Source: Arthrobacter roseus (lineage in GTDB: Bacteria; Actinomycetota; Actinomycetes; Actinomycetales; Micrococcaceae). From it: 64,000 nucleotides of DNA. Location: positions 496,001 to 560,000 of the forward strand of contig NZ_JAFBCU010000001.1 of NCBI RefSeq assembly GCF_016907875.1. The letters are read 5' to 3'. Both the position numbers and the translations under genes were made by a program. The notes beneath the pieces were generated by a model, which saw nothing but the letters and a program-made list of their open reading frames with translations, was not told the DNA's origin and searched no databases. Positions 27,522 to 35,205 of the stretch are shown in pieces (position 1 is the stretch's first letter; the number at the start of each line of letters is the position of its first letter).

Positions 27522-27550
27522 TTACAAATTCATACTAGAAGCTGTAGATT
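27522..27550 (+). promoter_or_regulatory. Candidate promoter in an AT-rich inverted repeat
   Basis: TTACAA (27522-27527) and TAGATT (27545-27550) are 17 nt apart, resembling -35 and -10 boxes. The site lies in a 13-nt imperfect inverted repeat (27521-27533 and 27551-27563, 11 of 13 pairs), so a regulator could bind here. No annotated plus-strand gene lies downstream; the nearest candidate product is a small RNA. Confidence 0.4.
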
Positions 27551-27556
27551 ATGGAT

Positions 27557-27720
27557 ATGTAACGTCCGCGAACCATTGAAGGCAATGGGGGGTCGAGGGA
27601 TTACAGCGGGGGAGCGTGCTGGTGGCTGGTGGGTGCCGCCATCACGCGATTTCACCGAGGAAAGCCCGCTTGGGCACAGGCCGGGGACCAGTCACAACGA
27701 ACGGGTGACTGGTCCCCTTC
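27557..27720 (+). ncRNA. Possible small RNA (candidate only)
   Basis: A ~160-nt stretch begins just after the promoter-like sequence and ends with a strong 13-bp hairpin (27683-27717) followed by TTC. No convincing ORF or codon bias is seen in this orientation. It overlaps the 3' end of the opposite-strand enzyme-I-like gene, so an antisense role is possible. It could also be plain intergenic sequence with a terminator for the minus-strand gene. Confidence 0.3.
27683..27717. terminator. 13-bp hairpin at the end of the enzyme-I-like gene
   Basis: Perfect arms 27683-27695 and 27705-27717 flank a 9-nt loop. The hairpin covers the last codons and stop of the minus-strand gene. Confidence 0.65.
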
Positions 27721-28450
27721 CGTGTCCGGCCCAGAGCGAGGCGGCCATGCGCTCGGACTCACCGGGCTCCCGGATGACGTCGCCAGAGGTCCCGTCCAGG
27801 TAAACCGTGGCACCATCGCCCAGCGACTCGGTGCCACGGACTCCAACAACGGTGGGAATGCCAAAATTTCTGGCTAGCACAGCGGTCTCAGACTGTGGCC
27901 CACCGGACGTTGTGACAATGCCGATAACGATGGCGGGATCAAGGGTGGCAGCATCAGCCGGAGCCAGATAGGTGGCAGCAAGGATGAACGGCACGCCTGG
28001 GGAGGGCACTGCCGCGGCCGGTTGGCCACGCAACTCCGCCACAATGCGCGACCGTACGTCCAGGACATCCGGCATGCGTCGAGCCATGTAGCCACCCAGC
28101 CCCTTGAGCATCTCAGCGACTTGACCGCCGGCCTCCCAGATGGACCGCTCCGCGCTGACCCCAGCGACAATTTCAGCGTTGGCTGACTGCAACAGCATGG
28201 GATCAGCGGCCATGAGCGCTGTCGTTTCAAGCAGGGCTTTCGCATCACCACCTGCTGTATCCGCACGAGAATGCAGTTCGGCCTGAACCGCTCGGGCTGC
28301 GTCCGTCAGTCTGGCCAACTCCGCTTCTACGCTTGTCCCAGAACGGTCCCAAGTTTCACCCTCATCGGGAGCCTCGACGGCAGGGGCCATGCGGTAGACG
28401 GGGCCGACTACTCGGCCGGGGCAGATGCCCGTTCCCGCAAACTTCTCCAT
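27692..28450 (-). CDS. Truncated PTS enzyme I-like protein without the active-site His
   Basis: A 252-aa protein matching only the N-terminal half of PEP-protein phosphotransferase (enzyme I, ~560 aa). The start GTGICPGRVVGPVYRM, the HPr-binding helical region (LLETTALMAADPMLLQSA, GYMARRMPDVLDVRSRIVAEL) and the PEP-utiliser swivel domain are present. The site normally read GGxxSHTA, whose His carries the phosphate, is GGPQSETAV here, with Glu at residue 188. The whole PEP-binding barrel is absent; the protein ends in a short tail. It therefore cannot do normal phosphotransfer; it may be a degenerate gene or a binding/regulatory paralogue. ATG 28450 has the ribosome site GAAGGACGAG. No HPr or enzyme II gene is nearby. 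Confidence 0.82.
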   Translation of the reverse strand: MEKFAGTGICPGRVVGPVYRMAPAVEAPDEGETWDRSGTSVEAELARLTDAARAVQAELHSRADTAGGDAKALLETTALMAADPMLLQSANAEIVAGVSAERSIWEAGGQVAEMLKGLGGYMARRMPDVLDVRSRIVAELRGQPAAAVPSPGVPFILAATYLAPADAATLDPAIVIGIVTTSGGPQSETAVLARNFGIPTVVGVRGTESLGDGATVYLDGTSGDVIREPGESERMAASLWAGHGRGPVTRSL

Positions 28451-28507
28451 CTCGTCCTTCCGAACGGGATTTCCGTCCCGCGTTGTTGAGATCGTCAGGT
28501 GCGTTGT

Positions 28508-28759
28508 CTAGATGTCGTCGCGGGTTTCGTGCCGGGTGACGCGCTCGCCGGTGCCAGGGTCCTGAACGGTACGAGACTCAGTGGTTCGGCGCTGGCGGCG
28601 GGGTGCGCTCATCAACAGGGAGATGATGAGGCCAAGGACACCTACACCCATGAGGATGTATCCAACGAGTGTGAGGTCGATGAAGCTGATTATGTCTGCA
28701 ACCGCGAATGCGAGAATTGCGCCGAGCGCAATCAAGACAATGGAAGTACCGATTCTCAT
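28508..28759 (-). CDS. Small two-span membrane protein (DUF6458-like)
   Basis: An 83-aa protein with two hydrophobic helices (IGTSIVLIALGAILAFAVAD and LVGYILMGVGVLGLIISLLM) and a basic, charged cytoplasmic tail (RRQRRTTESRTV). It resembles the DUF6458 family of actinobacterial small membrane proteins of unknown function. ATG 28759 follows AGGGAG; a longer frame to 28813 lacks a ribosome site. Confidence 0.75.
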   Translation of the reverse strand: MRIGTSIVLIALGAILAFAVADIISFIDLTLVGYILMGVGVLGLIISLLMSAPRRQRRTTESRTVQDPGTGERVTRHETRDDI

Positions 28760-28952
28760 GTTGTGCTCCCTGATTCTAGTGACTACTGGGGTATGACGTG
28801 CACTCCACAGCATACTGTTGGTTGTGATGGAAGTGGCCTAGCATCGTGAGCATTTTGCCATATCCACAAGTATGCTTATAGAGTGATACGTCGCTTCACC
28901 TTCTGCCCATCTGGGCGGGAAATGTTTTGTCATCACAAGTAGAGGAGTAGTC

Positions 28953-29210
28953 ATGGTTGATTTTCTGGTCTTTCTTCTGTTGGGGTTGGTGGCCGGTGCC
29001 ATCGCCAAGTTGATCCTTCCCGGGAAACAGGGCGGCGGATGGATCGCAACTCTGATCCTCGGCGTCATCGGTGCTCTCCTGGGAGGATTCATCGGCGGCA
29101 TGTTTGGCTCAGGCACAGAAGGCTTCAATTTCATGTCGATCCTGTGGGCCGTTATCGGCGCACTCATCGTTCTGGTTGTTTGGGGTTTCATCTCCAAGCG
29201 CCGCGCCTAA
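28953..29210 (+). CDS. GlsB/YeaQ/YmgE-family small stress membrane protein
   Basis: An 85-aa Gly-rich membrane protein with three hydrophobic segments. The family pattern is clear: LLLGLVAGAIAKLILPGKQGGG, then ILGVIGALLGGFIGGMFG and a final IGALIVLVVWGFI-SKRR. Members are called transglycosylase-associated or GlsB proteins and are linked to general stress; their function is not defined. ATG 28953 follows AGAGGAG. A strong hairpin terminator follows at 29253. In other genomes GlsB sits beside Asp23/Gls24 genes; here such genes lie ~32 kb away. Confidence 0.88.
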   Translation: MVDFLVFLLLGLVAGAIAKLILPGKQGGGWIATLILGVIGALLGGFIGGMFGSGTEGFNFMSILWAVIGALIVLVVWGFISKRRA

Positions 29211-29252
29211 GACCTCGACATCGTATAGTCAGCTGACGTAAATACGTCGATG

Positions 29253-29284
29253 CGAAGGCCGGAAGCCCATGCTTCCGGCCTTCG
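29253..29284 (+). terminator. Hairpin terminator after the GlsB-like gene
   Basis: 14-bp perfect stem (29253-29266 and 29271-29284) with the 4-nt loop CCAT, followed by TTGTTT. One of the clearest intrinsic terminators in the window. Confidence 0.88.
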
Positions 29285-29322
29285 TTGTTTCTCTACAGGA
29301 GCTCAAGCCACCAGGAGGATCC

Positions 29323-30093
29323 ATGTCCAGGGAGAAGAAACCCACCGCCGCCGAGAAGGCAGCACGCAGCGCCATCTTCGACAACGAGGGCAAGCCCAAA
29401 CCCGGCGTCCAGCGCGTCCTGGAGCGGGCAGTTGATGTGCAGCGCCCCGCAGTTCTGTCGAATATCCGCCGCCTGCGCAAAAAGCATCCGGACGCCAGCG
29501 CTGCCGAACTGTCCAAAAAACTTGAACGCAGCTATCTCGCCGCCGTCACCACCAGCGGTGCAGCGGTTGGGGCGACGGCGGCGGTCCCCGCTGTCGGCAC
29601 GGTCGCTGCGCTCGGGCTGTCCGGCGTCGCCGTCGTCGGCTTCCTTGAGGCCACCGCCCTTTACGCGCAGTCCATCGCCGAACTCCATGGAGTGCAGACA
29701 GCGGATCCGGAGCGGGCCAAAACGCTGGTCATGGCGGTATTGCTCGGGGAAGAGGGCAGCGCGCTCATGCAGACCCTTTCCGGATCATCCGGCCATGCCA
29801 CGCAGCACTGGGGGAATGTGCTCGGAAGCAGTATGCCCAGCGGCATGATGGGCGGCATCGGGCGACAGATCCGCAGCCGGTTCCTGAAGAAGTTCCTCGC
29901 CAAGCAAGGCACCGCCATGCTGGGACGCGTCATCCCCTTCGGCATCGGTGCAGCCGTGGGCGGCGCTGGCAATCACCTCATGGGCAAGGCCGTCATCAGG
30001 TCCACCCGGGAAGCGTTCGGGCCAGCTCCGGAAACCATCCCGGGCGAACTTCTCCACGATCTCAATGCCCCCATCGAGAGGTTCAGGGAGTAG
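29323..30093 (+). CDS. Hypothetical protein with glycine-rich amphipathic segments
   Basis: A 256-aa protein of uncertain family. The N-terminal ~75 residues are basic and helical (RVLERAVDVQRPAVLSNIRRL). Residues ~75-125 contain a Gly/Ala/Val-rich hydrophobic hairpin (VGATAAVPAVGTVAALGLSG and VVGFLEATALYAQSIAEL). Another apolar segment (FGIGAAVGGAGNHLMG) lies near residue 225. The pattern is reminiscent of EcsC/DUF697-type membrane-associated proteins, but I cannot assign it. ATG 29323 follows an ideal AGGAGG. It is convergent with the DUF445 gene, with 15 nt between stops. Confidence 0.65.
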   Translation: MSREKKPTAAEKAARSAIFDNEGKPKPGVQRVLERAVDVQRPAVLSNIRRLRKKHPDASAAELSKKLERSYLAAVTTSGAAVGATAAVPAVGTVAALGLSGVAVVGFLEATALYAQSIAELHGVQTADPERAKTLVMAVLLGEEGSALMQTLSGSSGHATQHWGNVLGSSMPSGMMGGIGRQIRSRFLKKFLAKQGTAMLGRVIPFGIGAAVGGAGNHLMGKAVIRSTREAFGPAPETIPGELLHDLNAPIERFRE

Positions 30094-30108
30094 GCAGACA
30101 CCGCACAA

Positions 30109-31368
30109 CTACCCGAAGACCGCGTGCGCCAGTGAGAAGATGGCGAGCCCCGCTATGGCACCAACTACCGTGCCGTTGATGCGGATGAACTGCAGGTCAC
30201 GGCCCACCTGAAGCTCGATCTTCCTAGACGTTTCAACGCCGTCCCATCTCCCCACAGTTTCCGAGATGACGCCGGCGATATCGCTCCGGTAGGTGCGCAC
30301 CAGGTAGCCGGCGCCGTCGGAAACCCAGCTGTTGACCTTCGTCGCGAGCGGACGGTCCGTCGTGAGGCGCTGACCAAAGTCTCGGACGGCGGCCGTGAAG
30401 TTTCGGGTGAGATCGGTGTCGGGGTCGCTGACGGACTCGAGTAGCGACTCCTTGATAGTGGTCCAGATGCGGGCCATCAGCTCTGACACGCGAGGATCGT
30501 TGGCCAACTGCTCCTTGATGTCCTCAGCCTTCGCGATCACCGAAGGATCGTGTTGAAGATCGTGCGCCAGCGTCTTGAGCCAGGTGTCGAGCGAGCACCG
30601 TACCTGGTGGTCTGGATTCTGCTGGACAGCCCGTACGAATTTACTCAACTCGTTGTAGATGCGCTCACCCACCAGGCCGTCCACGAATCCCGGCACCCAA
30701 TGGGGTTTCCGCTCCGCGACCAGTTCGGTGACGGCGTCGTGATTTGCGGCCATCCACTCCTGGGCGCGGTCCACGAGCAGATCCACCAGCCGGTGATGAT
30801 GGCCGTCATCGAAAACACGTTCGGCAAGACGGCCCACAGGAGGTCCCCACCGTGGACTGAGAACGTGCTTCCGGAACATCGATTCCAGAACATCCTGAAC
30901 AGCCTGGTCATCCAGGACAGCGAACGCGGCGCGAATGGCGGCCGCGCCCTCACGGGCCACGCGTTCAGCGTTTACGGGACGGGCGAACCAAGTCCCGGAT
31001 GCCTCCGCAATCTTCAGAGATCGGACTTTTTCCTCGACCACCGCCTCGGACAGAAAGTTCTCCTCGACGAAGCTGCCCAGAGATGCCCCGATCTGGTCTT
31101 TGCGTCGCGGAATGATCGCCGTATGTGGGATCTTGAGGCCCATGGGGTGACGGAACAACGCCGTCACCGCAAACCAGTCCGCCAGAGCACCCACCATTCC
31201 ACCCTCGGCAGCAGCCCGGACGTAGACCAGCCACGGATACGTGTCTTCCAGCGCGAACGCGACGACGAAAATTACCGCCATCCCTGCCAACAGCGAAGTG
31301 GCCACGAACTTCATACGACCAAGGGCAGCAGCGCGGACGGCGTCCGCAGTGGACAAGGGCGCGCTCAC
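30109..31368 (-). CDS. DUF445 family membrane protein
   Basis: A 419-aa protein with one or two N-terminal transmembrane segments (FVATSLLAGMAVIFVVAFALE and VGALADWFAVTALF), a long amphipathic helical middle, and a C-terminal hydrophobic segment (GAIAGLAIFSLAHAVFG). GALADWFAVTALFRHPMG and IPHTAIIPRRKDQIGASLG are hallmarks of DUF445 (YjiN/YheB type), an envelope family of unknown function. ATG 31368 fits; it is divergent from the GDPD gene with 104 nt between. Confidence 0.9.
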   Translation of the reverse strand: MSAPLSTADAVRAAALGRMKFVATSLLAGMAVIFVVAFALEDTYPWLVYVRAAAEGGMVGALADWFAVTALFRHPMGLKIPHTAIIPRRKDQIGASLGSFVEENFLSEAVVEEKVRSLKIAEASGTWFARPVNAERVAREGAAAIRAAFAVLDDQAVQDVLESMFRKHVLSPRWGPPVGRLAERVFDDGHHHRLVDLLVDRAQEWMAANHDAVTELVAERKPHWVPGFVDGLVGERIYNELSKFVRAVQQNPDHQVRCSLDTWLKTLAHDLQHDPSVIAKAEDIKEQLANDPRVSELMARIWTTIKESLLESVSDPDTDLTRNFTAAVRDFGQRLTTDRPLATKVNSWVSDGAGYLVRTYRSDIAGVISETVGRWDGVETSRKIELQVGRDLQFIRINGTVVGAIAGLAIFSLAHAVFG

Positions 31369-31472
31369 AACCCCTCCTGTGCCGGTACGGTTTCAGACAT
31401 GGTCCAAGTTAACCACTTCCCACTGACAGTCAACGCGGTATGGCGCAGATCCCGTGGCGTACGTTTAACTCC

Positions 31473-32384
31473 ATGAAGCCGACGATCTTTGCTCACCGCG
31501 GCGCCAGCGGTGAGTACGCGGAACACACCCGCGCCGCCTACGTGCAGGCGCTCGCCGAAGGGGCGGACGGTCTTGAATGTGACGTCCACCTGACCGGCGA
31601 CGAAGTTCTGGTCTGTATCCATGACAACACCCTTGACCGCACGTCCAATGGGACGGGCGACGTGGAGGACCAAACGCTCGATGAGCTGCGCTCACTGGAC
31701 TTCAGCTCGTGGAAAGGTGCCTACATCCCGCCCGAGTTGGGTGCGCCGTCGGAACAGTTGCTCACACTGGAAGAGTTGCTGGATCTTGCCCGTCAGGCCG
31801 GACATCCGCTGGAGCTCGCCATTGAACTCAAGCATCCAAGCCCCTTCGGGATGCGTCTGGAGGAGGAAGTCCTTGGGTTCCTGACGCGTCAGGGGTGGAA
31901 CGCGGAAACATCCGTTGTGGACAACATCACCGTCCACTTCATGGGCTTCAACCCTGATGCCGCCAAGCATTTGCTGGAATACGGAGTTCCACCGCGTTTT
32001 CTGTGTCAGCTCGTCGCGGATGTGAAGCCGGAGGAGGTCAAGGACGAAATTCGCTTTGACCTCATTACCGCGGGCGCCGTCATGACGCTCTTGCGCCGTG
32101 CGCTGAAAGAGGGTGAGAACATGATCCGGGATGGAGCCGTCGGCGTTGCGGGACCCGGCGTGGACTACGTGCGGGATCATCCAGACCGTGTTCGGGAATG
32201 GATCACCAGCGGCAGGATTGTGCGCGTGTGGACTGTGAACGAACCGGCCGACGTCCAGCTGATGCACGACGTCGGCGTTCAGGAAATCACCACGGACTAC
32301 CCAGCCAGAGTGCGGTCGCAACTGGATGAGTTGTCACGCCGCCCAGACCGTCAGGATGAGCGCGCTGGATCACCCCTGATGTGA
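31473..32384 (+). CDS. Glycerophosphodiester phosphodiesterase
   Basis: Hydrolyses glycerophosphodiesters from phospholipid turnover to glycerol-3-phosphate and an alcohol. 303 aa, cytosolic because no signal is seen. The N-terminal catalytic motif is HRGASGEYAEHT (catalytic His and metal Glu; the usual PENT is AEHT here), followed by ECDVHLTGDEVLVCIHDNTLDRTSNG, which has the second His and the metal-binding acids, and LAIELKHP. The C-terminal VWTVNEPADVQLMHDVGVQEITTD is typical. ATG 31473 is chosen over 31440 because homology begins there. The next gene begins 6 nt after the stop, so the two are probably cotranscribed. Confidence 0.92.
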   Translation: MKPTIFAHRGASGEYAEHTRAAYVQALAEGADGLECDVHLTGDEVLVCIHDNTLDRTSNGTGDVEDQTLDELRSLDFSSWKGAYIPPELGAPSEQLLTLEELLDLARQAGHPLELAIELKHPSPFGMRLEEEVLGFLTRQGWNAETSVVDNITVHFMGFNPDAAKHLLEYGVPPRFLCQLVADVKPEEVKDEIRFDLITAGAVMTLLRRALKEGENMIRDGAVGVAGPGVDYVRDHPDRVREWITSGRIVRVWTVNEPADVQLMHDVGVQEITTDYPARVRSQLDELSRRPDRQDERAGSPLM

Positions 32385-32390
32385 TTGAGT

Positions 32391-34217
32391 ATGTTCATGG
32401 CATCTCCAATCGAGGACTACGCGCTCATTTCGGACCTGCACACCGGTGCACTGTTGTCGCGGGACGGAAGTATGGACTGGTTGTGCTTCCCGCGGTATGA
32501 CTCGGGATCCTCTTTCGCTGCTCTTCTAGGCACCAAAGACCACGGTCGATGGCTCCTGGCGCCGTCGTCGTCGCCGTCGTCGTCGTCGTCGGAAAACGGT
32601 GCATCCGTCGTCAGCCGCACCTACATCCAAGGTACGTTCGTCCTCCAGACGCAGTGGCGGACGGACAGTGGCGAAGTGCTCGTCACCGAGTTCATGCCGG
32701 TGGGGGACCGACGCGCATCAGTGATCCGCCGCGTCGAGGGCATCAGCGGACGCGTCACGATGGGCCACGAACTTGAAATCCGCTTCGGTTACGGAAGCAT
32801 CCTGCCGTGGGTGAGTAAAGCACACGACGACGACGGCAAACTCCTGCTCGCCATCGCAGGCCCTGACGCGCTGGTGCTAAGGGCCCCGGATTTGCCCAAG
32901 GCATCAGGGCACAGTCACATCGGTGAGTTCACTGTGGAGCAGGGCCAGAGCTATGACATGGAGCTGGTCTGGTACCCGTCTCACCGTGAGCCTCCTCGAA
33001 TGATCGACGTCGACCAGATGCTGAAGGACACCGTCAGTTATTGGCAGGGGTGGAGTGCCAGCTGTGTGGAGCGTGGTCGGTTCGATGCGATCGTGCAACG
33101 TTCCTTACTGGTCCTGCGCGCTCTGACGCATGAGGATACGGGCGGCATCGTTGCCGCGGCGACCACCTCTTTGCCGGAGACCTTCGGCGGAGAGCGCAAT
33201 TGGGACTACCGTTACTGCTGGTTGCGCGATGCCGCGCTGACGCTCACGGCCATGATGACCCATGGGTTGCAGGAAGAGGCCCTGCAATGGCGGAATTGGC
33301 TGTTGCGCGCCATCGCGGGGGATCCTGCCGATCTGCAGATCATGTACGGAGTCGCGGGGGAAAGGCGTCTGCCGGAACTCGAACTCAAGCACCTGCCCGG
33401 CTACGCCGACTCCACGCCAGTACGGATTGGAAACGGTGCGGTCACTCAGTACCAGGCCGACGTCGTGGGCGAAGTCATGGTGGCGCTGGAGAAGCTGCGT
33501 GAACTGGGCGTCAAGGAGGATCATTTCTCCTGGCCGCTCCAGCGAGCTCTCCTGACCTATGTGGAGGAAAACTACGCCGAGAAAGACCACGGTATCTGGG
33601 AGATGCGGGGCGAAAAGCAGTACTTCACGCATTCACGGGTGATGATGTGGGCTGCACTGAACAGTGGCGTTCGCGCAGTTCTCGACCACGGGCTGAAAGG
33701 GCCCGTCGAAAAATGGAAGAAGCTCCAGGACACGCTGCACGAAGAAATCATGGAGCACGGCTATAACCGTGAGATCGGTTCCTTCACCCAAACGTACGGC
33801 TCCACTCATGTGGACGCTTCGTTGCTGCAGCTGCCCCAGGTGGGCTTCATCGATTACGACGACGAGCTGATGCTTTCCACCGTCGAGCGGCTGGAGAAGG
33901 ACCTGGTGTTCGATAGCGGTCTGATTTTGCGCTACCGCACGGACAGCGGCATGGACGGATTGTCCGGGCAGGAATACCCGTTCCTTGCATGTTCTTTTTG
34001 GCTCGTGGAGCAGTACGCCCGGTCTAACCGCTATGACGAGGCAGACGGGCTCATGAACAAACTCGTTGGATACTGCAACGAACTGGGCCTGATGAGCGAA
34101 GAGTACGACACCGAAGAGATGCGGATGGCGGGCAATTTTCCGCAGGCCTTCTCCCACCTGGCGCTTGTGCGGGCAGCTGATGCCATGCATGGCATCAAGC
34201 AGGACCCCAAAGACTGA
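32391..34217 (+). CDS. Glycoside hydrolase family 15 protein (glucoamylase/trehalase-like)
   Basis: A ~608-aa cytosolic GH15 enzyme of the actinobacterial group that includes trehalases and glucoamylase-like proteins. The N-terminal beta-sandwich has ALISDLHTGALLSRDGSMDWLCFPRYDS. The (alpha/alpha)6 catalytic barrel has RNWDYRYCWLRDAALTL, and near the C-terminus SGLILRYRT and FLACSFWLVEQYAR. The acids in these segments are the likely catalytic pair. The start is ATG 32391; ATG 32397 (MASPIEDYALISD) is equally likely. A polyserine stretch near residues 58-68 is encoded by a TCG-repeat. It follows the GDPD gene closely. Confidence 0.9.
   Translation: MFMASPIEDYALISDLHTGALLSRDGSMDWLCFPRYDSGSSFAALLGTKDHGRWLLAPSSSPSSSSSENGASVVSRTYIQGTFVLQTQWRTDSGEVLVTEFMPVGDRRASVIRRVEGISGRVTMGHELEIRFGYGSILPWVSKAHDDDGKLLLAIAGPDALVLRAPDLPKASGHSHIGEFTVEQGQSYDMELVWYPSHREPPRMIDVDQMLKDTVSYWQGWSASCVERGRFDAIVQRSLLVLRALTHEDTGGIVAAATTSLPETFGGERNWDYRYCWLRDAALTLTAMMTHGLQEEALQWRNWLLRAIAGDPADLQIMYGVAGERRLPELELKHLPGYADSTPVRIGNGAVTQYQADVVGEVMVALEKLRELGVKEDHFSWPLQRALLTYVEENYAEKDHGIWEMRGEKQYFTHSRVMMWAALNSGVRAVLDHGLKGPVEKWKKLQDTLHEEIMEHGYNREIGSFTQTYGSTHVDASLLQLPQVGFIDYDDELMLSTVERLEKDLVFDSGLILRYRTDSGMDGLSGQEYPFLACSFWLVEQYARSNRYDEADGLMNKLVGYCNELGLMSEEYDTEEMRMAGNFPQAFSHLALVRAADAMHGIKQDPKD
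32562..32592 (+). repeat. CGT/TCG trinucleotide microsatellite inside the GH15 gene
   Basis: About nine near-perfect GTC/TCG triplets, interrupted by CCG, encode Ser-rich APSSSPSSSSSE. Slippage would change length by whole codons. Confidence 0.8.
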
Positions 34218-34246
34218 CCAGCCCCTTACCCACTGAAAGAGCCACC

Positions 34247-34651
34247 ATGAACCGCCAAACCCTGTCTGCTGCGGGACTCGCCGCACTCCTCGCAGTCTCA
34301 GCGGTCAGTCATCGGCTCCAGCCCACGTTCTACTACTCGGTGGTGCCGCGCAGCCTCTGCACCGACAAGGACGGCCGGTTCGGCGTCATGACTCGTGAAC
34401 AGTGGATCGCTGTTTCGGCCGTTCCGGAGGTCGCGGCGGCCGTCGGACTGTTGATCCCGGCCACACGTACGACGGCGGCAGTCGCCACGGCGGTGATGTT
34501 CACCGGTTTTACTGCTGCTCACCTCAGCGGATTGCGCCGTGCTTTCGGTCCACGCGGTTCCCGCAGGGATCGTGTGATCAATGCAGTGCGTCTGCCGCTT
34601 CAAGCGCCGCTTATCGCGTGGGCCTGGAGTCTTCGCCGCGGGTCGGCGTGA
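34247..34651 (+). CDS. DoxX-like small membrane protein
   Basis: A 134-aa membrane protein with four hydrophobic segments (LSAAGLAALLAVSAVSH, WIAVSAVPEVAAAVGLLIPAT, TAAVATAVMFTGFTAAHLSGL, LPLQAPLIAWAWSL). Length and topology match DoxX-like/DUF4267-type families, which are poorly characterised. The 3' end overlaps the end of the convergent pyridoxamine-oxidase-like gene by 41 nt. Confidence 0.6.
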   Translation: MNRQTLSAAGLAALLAVSAVSHRLQPTFYYSVVPRSLCTDKDGRFGVMTREQWIAVSAVPEVAAAVGLLIPATRTTAAVATAVMFTGFTAAHLSGLRRAFGPRGSRRDRVINAVRLPLQAPLIAWAWSLRRGSA

Positions 34652-35081
34652 ACGCTCGACCACTGATTGTTTCTGGGACGAGGCGCATAAACCGGTCCTT
34701 CCGCCCGCTTTCCCAAGGGTGTAGCGGCAAACGCACACTGGCTATGAGCTCTGAGGTCACGGCAATCGTTGCGGCGCTACCTTTGACCACAACGCTCCAG
34801 ACAGTTTCTTGATGCGGTCCCTCTTCCTCAACGCTTCCTGGGGTGCCACCTGCAATCAGTCCGTCTGCTTCCAGGGCTGCTGGTGATTTCTCCGCCGCGT
34901 GTGATTTGGTGCCCTCGGATGTTCTGTAAACGATAGTTCCATGGTCAACGACGAAGTTGATGGGGAAAATCTCCGGTTGGCCATCGATGCAGAGCGCAAG
35001 ACGTCCTACTGGTGCGTCACGCAGGAATGCCCAGCACTCGTTGTCGGTAAGGATCCTTGCAGGTGTGGGTTCAGCTTCCAT
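34611..35081 (-). CDS. Pyridoxamine 5'-phosphate oxidase-like flavin-binding protein
   Basis: A 156-aa split-barrel protein with the pattern GRLALCIDGQPEIFPINFVVDHGTIVYRTSEGTK, typical of the FMN/F420-binding PNPOx-like families. Mycobacterial dormancy (DosR) regulons contain related proteins. The substrate is unknown. ATG 35081 is the start. The 26-bp palindrome at 35111-35136 lies 30 bp upstream, in the promoter shared with the divergent kinase gene, which suggests control by the local two-component system. Confidence 0.82.
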   Translation of the reverse strand: MEAEPTPARILTDNECWAFLRDAPVGRLALCIDGQPEIFPINFVVDHGTIVYRTSEGTKSHAAEKSPAALEADGLIAGGTPGSVEEEGPHQETVWSVVVKGSAATIAVTSELIASVRLPLHPWESGRKDRFMRLVPETISGRAFTPTRGEDSRPTR

Positions 35082-35110
35082 ACTGTGACACTATGAAAGC
35101 TCTGTCACAG

Positions 35111-35136
35111 CCAATAGGGCCGTTCGGCCCTATTGG
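35111..35136. promoter_or_regulatory. Perfect 26-bp palindrome, proposed DosR-like operator (box 1)
   Basis: Two 12-nt arms (35111-35122 and 35125-35136) pair perfectly around TT; the core is GGGCCG-TT-CGGCCC. It is located between the divergent PNPOx-like and histidine kinase genes. The half CGGCCCTAT recurs exactly in box 2. It could in principle fold as an RNA hairpin, but its position before two starts favours an operator. Confidence 0.65.
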
Positions 35137-35205
35137 TGACGTACTAGTCAGGCATGACAGCAGGGAGCTTCGAGTGCGGACACCATTGAGCAAGCATTCC
35201 CGACC

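Noticed and set aside
27648-27680. Resemblance of CGAGGAAAG in the intergenic segment to the RNase P RNA conserved core
   Set aside because: Only ~10 nt match and there is too little room for an RNase P RNA; the remaining conserved regions are absent.
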